From the NCBI RefSeq assembly GCF_039645995.1, contig NZ_CP147920.1, forward strand, positions 1,364,001-1,428,000: a stretch of DNA of 64,000 nt. The letters run 5' to 3'. This stretch comes from Sulfurimonas sp. HSL3-1 (GTDB lineage Bacteria; Campylobacterota; Campylobacteria; Campylobacterales; Sulfurimonadaceae). Shown one piece after another: positions 62,067 to 64,000 of this stretch (positions are counted from its first letter, which is position 1; every line of letters begins with the position of its first letter). The translations under genes and the position numbers were made by a program. The notes beneath the pieces were generated by a model. It worked only from the letters and a program-made list of their open reading frames with translations, was not told the origin of the DNA and did no database searches.

Positions 62067-62777
62067 CTATTTTTTCAGCGCGATAAAGGTCGCGAAGTTG
62101 CCCCAGCGGAAGATCGTCTCGCAGTGGGCAAAGCCGCAGCGCGTCACCATCTCCCTGTTTTCCGCCTCGGTATAGGGGATGAGGACGTTCTCCAGCGCTT
62201 CGCGCTTCTGCATGATCTCGTACTCGCTGTACCCCTGCGCTTTTTTGAAGTCGTAATAGCCGTCGATCAGGAGCTTATTGAGGCGCTTGTCCTCGCTGAC
62301 GACCTTTTCACTGAAGATGAAGACCCCGCCGGGATTGAGCGCGTCGAAAAGGCGCTGCACGAGCGTCTCGCGCACCGGCGGACGGATGAACTGCAAGGTG
62401 TAGTTCGTGATGAAAACATCGGCCGCCTCGTAGTCGAAGCGCATAATGTCGGCCTCTTCCAGCCTGATCTTCGAGCCGAAGACGGCGAGCTTGCGCCTGG
62501 CCTGTTCGAGCATGGAGGCGGCGTTGTCGATGCCGACGAGCTCGGCGCCGACATGAAGGTCCCGCTCGATGCTCAGCAGCGTCGAGGCGGTGGAGCAGCC
62601 CAGATCGTAGAGCCGTCCGCCCTCGGGAAGGTACGCCAGCGCGAAACGCTTCGTCAGCGCCATCGCCTCCTCGTAAAAGGGGACGGAGCGCTTGAGCATG
62701 TCGTCAAAGACCGCGGCGATCTGCTCATCGAACTCAAACTGCTTCTCGATCGGTTTGTTGAATACTTTGTCTTCCAT
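62067..62777 (-). CDS. cmoA: Carboxy-SAM synthase
   Basis: The product would make carboxy-S-adenosylmethionine from SAM and prephenate for cmo5U34 tRNA wobble modification. 236 residues: FDEQIAAVFDDMLKRSVPFY (CmoA N-terminal motif), LYDLGCSTASTLLSIER, IDNAASMLEQARR, ITNYTLQFI, and FFKKAQ-like YDFKKAQGYSEYEIMQKREA. ATG 62777 with GAGAGGGGAG upstream, sharing one base with the upstream stop. CmoB is not visible in the window. Confidence 0.9.
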   Translation of the reverse strand: MEDKVFNKPIEKQFEFDEQIAAVFDDMLKRSVPFYEEAMALTKRFALAYLPEGGRLYDLGCSTASTLLSIERDLHVGAELVGIDNAASMLEQARRKLAVFGSKIRLEEADIMRFDYEAADVFITNYTLQFIRPPVRETLVQRLFDALNPGGVFIFSEKVVSEDKRLNKLLIDGYYDFKKAQGYSEYEIMQKREALENVLIPYTEAENREMVTRCGFAHCETIFRWGNFATFIALKK

Positions 62778-63121
62778 TACTCTCCCCTCTCGTTGGCGCA
62801 CGCCACGCAGAGCGTCGCTTCGGGCATCAGTGCCAGCCTCGCCGGCGCGATCGCTTCGTCACACGCTTCGCAAACCCCGAACGCTTCGGCATCGATGCGC
62901 GACAGTGCGTAGGCCAGACGGTTTTTGCGCCGCAGCGCCGCTTCATAAGCCTTGGCCGCGACCTCCTGCTCCCCCATCAGCTCCGAACGCGTCAGTTCCC
63001 CCAGGCAGCAGTCCGGGGCGATCGGCTCAAGCTGGGGTTCCAGCTGCGCGATCTCGTCGGCCGTCTTCGCCGCTGCCGCTTCAAGCGTCTGCCGCAGCGC
63101 CGCCTTCGCTTCCGTTGTCAT
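62777..63121 (-). CDS. DksA/TraR-type zinc-finger protein
   Basis: 114 residues: an N-terminal coiled coil (TEAKAALRQTLEAAAAKTAD) and a C4 zinc finger (VCEACDEAI, CVACANERGE). This is the DksA/TraR layout. The acidic tip residues of DksA (DxxDxA) are not clearly kept, so transcription-factor activity is unproven. Its start lies 4 bp inside the ribB end. Confidence 0.82.
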   Translation of the reverse strand: MTTEAKAALRQTLEAAAAKTADEIAQLEPQLEPIAPDCCLGELTRSELMGEQEVAAKAYEAALRRKNRLAYALSRIDAEAFGVCEACDEAIAPARLALMPEATLCVACANERGE

Positions 63122-64000
63122 TCATCGGCATCCAGGTGGATCACTTCGGCGACGTCCAGGCCGAAACCGCCCAGACCGACGAATGAAGGCGCATGGGCAT
63201 CGGTGATGAGACGCATATGCTTCACGCCCAGGGACTTGAGGATCTGTGCACCGACACCGTACTCTTTCATGTTGCCCCCGGTTGCATCGGGGTTGTTGAT
63301 GAAGACCAGGACCCCGCTGTTCTGCTTGAGGTACTCAATGCTCTCGATCAGGCGGCCGTACTTGGACTGGTTGAGCAGCAGGTCGAGGTCGGGGATGACG
63401 TTGTGCACCTTGACGTTGGCCGTTTCATTGACGTTGTAGAAGACGACGGCCGTATGGCGGTTCCCCTCGTGATCTACGAAATCGTGGCGTTTGGCCTTGA
63501 CGCCGAAGAACTCGATGTCCGCCTCTTCCGTGCTGTGTACCAGGGTCTCGTTGGCCATGCGGTACTCGACGATGTCGGAGATATAGACAACCTGCAGCGC
63601 ATGCTTCTCGGCGAAGATGTCGAGGTCGTCGCGGCGTGCCATCGTGCCGTCCTCTTTCATCACTTCGCAGATGACGGCCGACTCGCTCAGCCCCGCGAGG
63701 CGGCAGAGGTCGACGGAACCTTCCGTATGCCCCGTGCGTACCAGGGTACCGCCCTCTTTGGCGATGAGCGGGAAAATGTGCCCCGGGCGCGCCAGCTGCT
63801 CCGGGCGGCTGAGGGGATCGGCAAGGATGCGGATAGTGAGGTCGCGCTCGCCCGCGGAGATCCCCGTGGTCGCTTCCGTCGCATCGACGGAGACGGTAAA
63901 GGCCGTTTCGTGTGCCGAGGTGTTGGAGGTGACCATCGGCGTCAGCTCCAGCCGCTTGGCCGTCGCTTCGGAAAGGGCCACGCAGATGAGTCCCTTGGCG
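63118..64000 (-). CDS. ribB: 3,4-Dihydroxy-2-butanone-4-phosphate synthase with degenerate C-terminal GCH2 domain (5' truncated)
   Basis: Riboflavin synthesis from ribulose 5-phosphate. The visible 294 residues start inside the N-terminal domain (ALSEATAKRL, then HETAFTVSVDATEATTG). RPGHIFPLIAKEGGTLVRTG and GHTEGSVDLCRLAG match RibB. The C-terminal half resembles the GTP cyclohydrolase II partner (KRHDFVDHEGNRHTAVVFYN). However, it has no visible zinc Cys cluster, so cyclohydrolase activity is unlikely. The N terminus is cut by the window end. Confidence 0.9.
   Translation of the reverse strand, partial: AKGLICVALSEATAKRLELTPMVTSNTSAHETAFTVSVDATEATTGISAGERDLTIRILADPLSRPEQLARPGHIFPLIAKEGGTLVRTGHTEGSVDLCRLAGLSESAVICEVMKEDGTMARRDDLDIFAEKHALQVVYISDIVEYRMANETLVHSTEEADIEFFGVKAKRHDFVDHEGNRHTAVVFYNVNETANVKVHNVIPDLDLLLNQSKYGRLIESIEYLKQNSGVLVFINNPDATGGNMKEYGVGAQILKSLGVKHMRLITDAHAPSFVGLGGFGLDVAEVIHLDADE

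Overview
The window looks like chromosomal DNA of a Campylobacterota (Epsilonproteobacteria) member with unusually high GC for that phylum. Supporting genes are an ArsS-type kinase with its OmpR-type regulator, a PEB4/Cbf2-type periplasmic PPIase, a Cys-paired Sel1/Hcp repeat protein, NapH-like polyferredoxins, CmoA and a RibB carrying a degenerate GTP cyclohydrolase II domain. The phylum call is inference from gene content and protein style, not a database match. Genes are densely packed, with many 1-20 bp overlaps. Many transcription units are preceded by a TATAAT-like box 5-60 bp before the start codon. I see no tRNA, rRNA, CRISPR array or insertion sequence.

Layout. 1-9449: aerobic haem synthesis (hemF), potassium uptake (trkA-trkH), a methyltransferase, cobalamin-independent methionine synthase (metE), truC and a small cytochrome c. 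9460-13191: dsbD and an alpha/alpha-toroid protein. 13299-22762: a complete Lap-type adhesin system on the minus strand. It has an outer-membrane TolC-like channel, a LapG protease, a LapD receptor, an ABC exporter, a membrane-fusion protein, a LuxR-type regulator and a very small, low-complexity adhesin with a retention module. 22933-24873: a YyaL-type thioredoxin-fold protein. 24895-30077: a visibly AT-richer two-gene insert with a 1542-residue lipase-like/cadherin/seven-bladed-propeller chimera and a lipoprotein. 30290-41443: housekeeping genes (ppk2, thrC, ogt-like, cutA, an mddA-like gene, lrgAB, argB, lpxK, a DegT aminotransferase, nadE, a DUF455-like protein and a metallo-beta-lactamase-fold hydrolase).

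41444-43190 is a patch with a Sel1 repeat gene, decayed copies of the neighbouring genes and a structured leader. 43191-49682 is a plus-strand cluster: TonB receptor, membrane-anchored periplasmic protein, NapH-like polyferredoxin, a six-cysteine protein of the 2-hydroxyacyl-CoA dehydratase/double-cubane family, and a CcdA-like thiol transporter. I consider it the best candidate for an undescribed redox or uptake system. 49688-64000 returns to core functions: an SGNH esterase, mnmA, a two-component pair, a LOG protein with a 5'-nucleotidase, fructose-bisphosphate aldolase, a PLP deaminase, a PPIase, a hybrid kinase, endonuclease III, pepD, cmoA, a DksA-like protein and ribB.

How the genes act together: the Lap genes would couple cyclic-di-GMP level to retention or release of a surface adhesin. 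In that model LapD sequesters LapG, and LapG cuts the adhesin at a TAAG site. The DCCP-like cluster would couple outer-membrane import to electron delivery by a membrane polyferredoxin and a thiol transporter.
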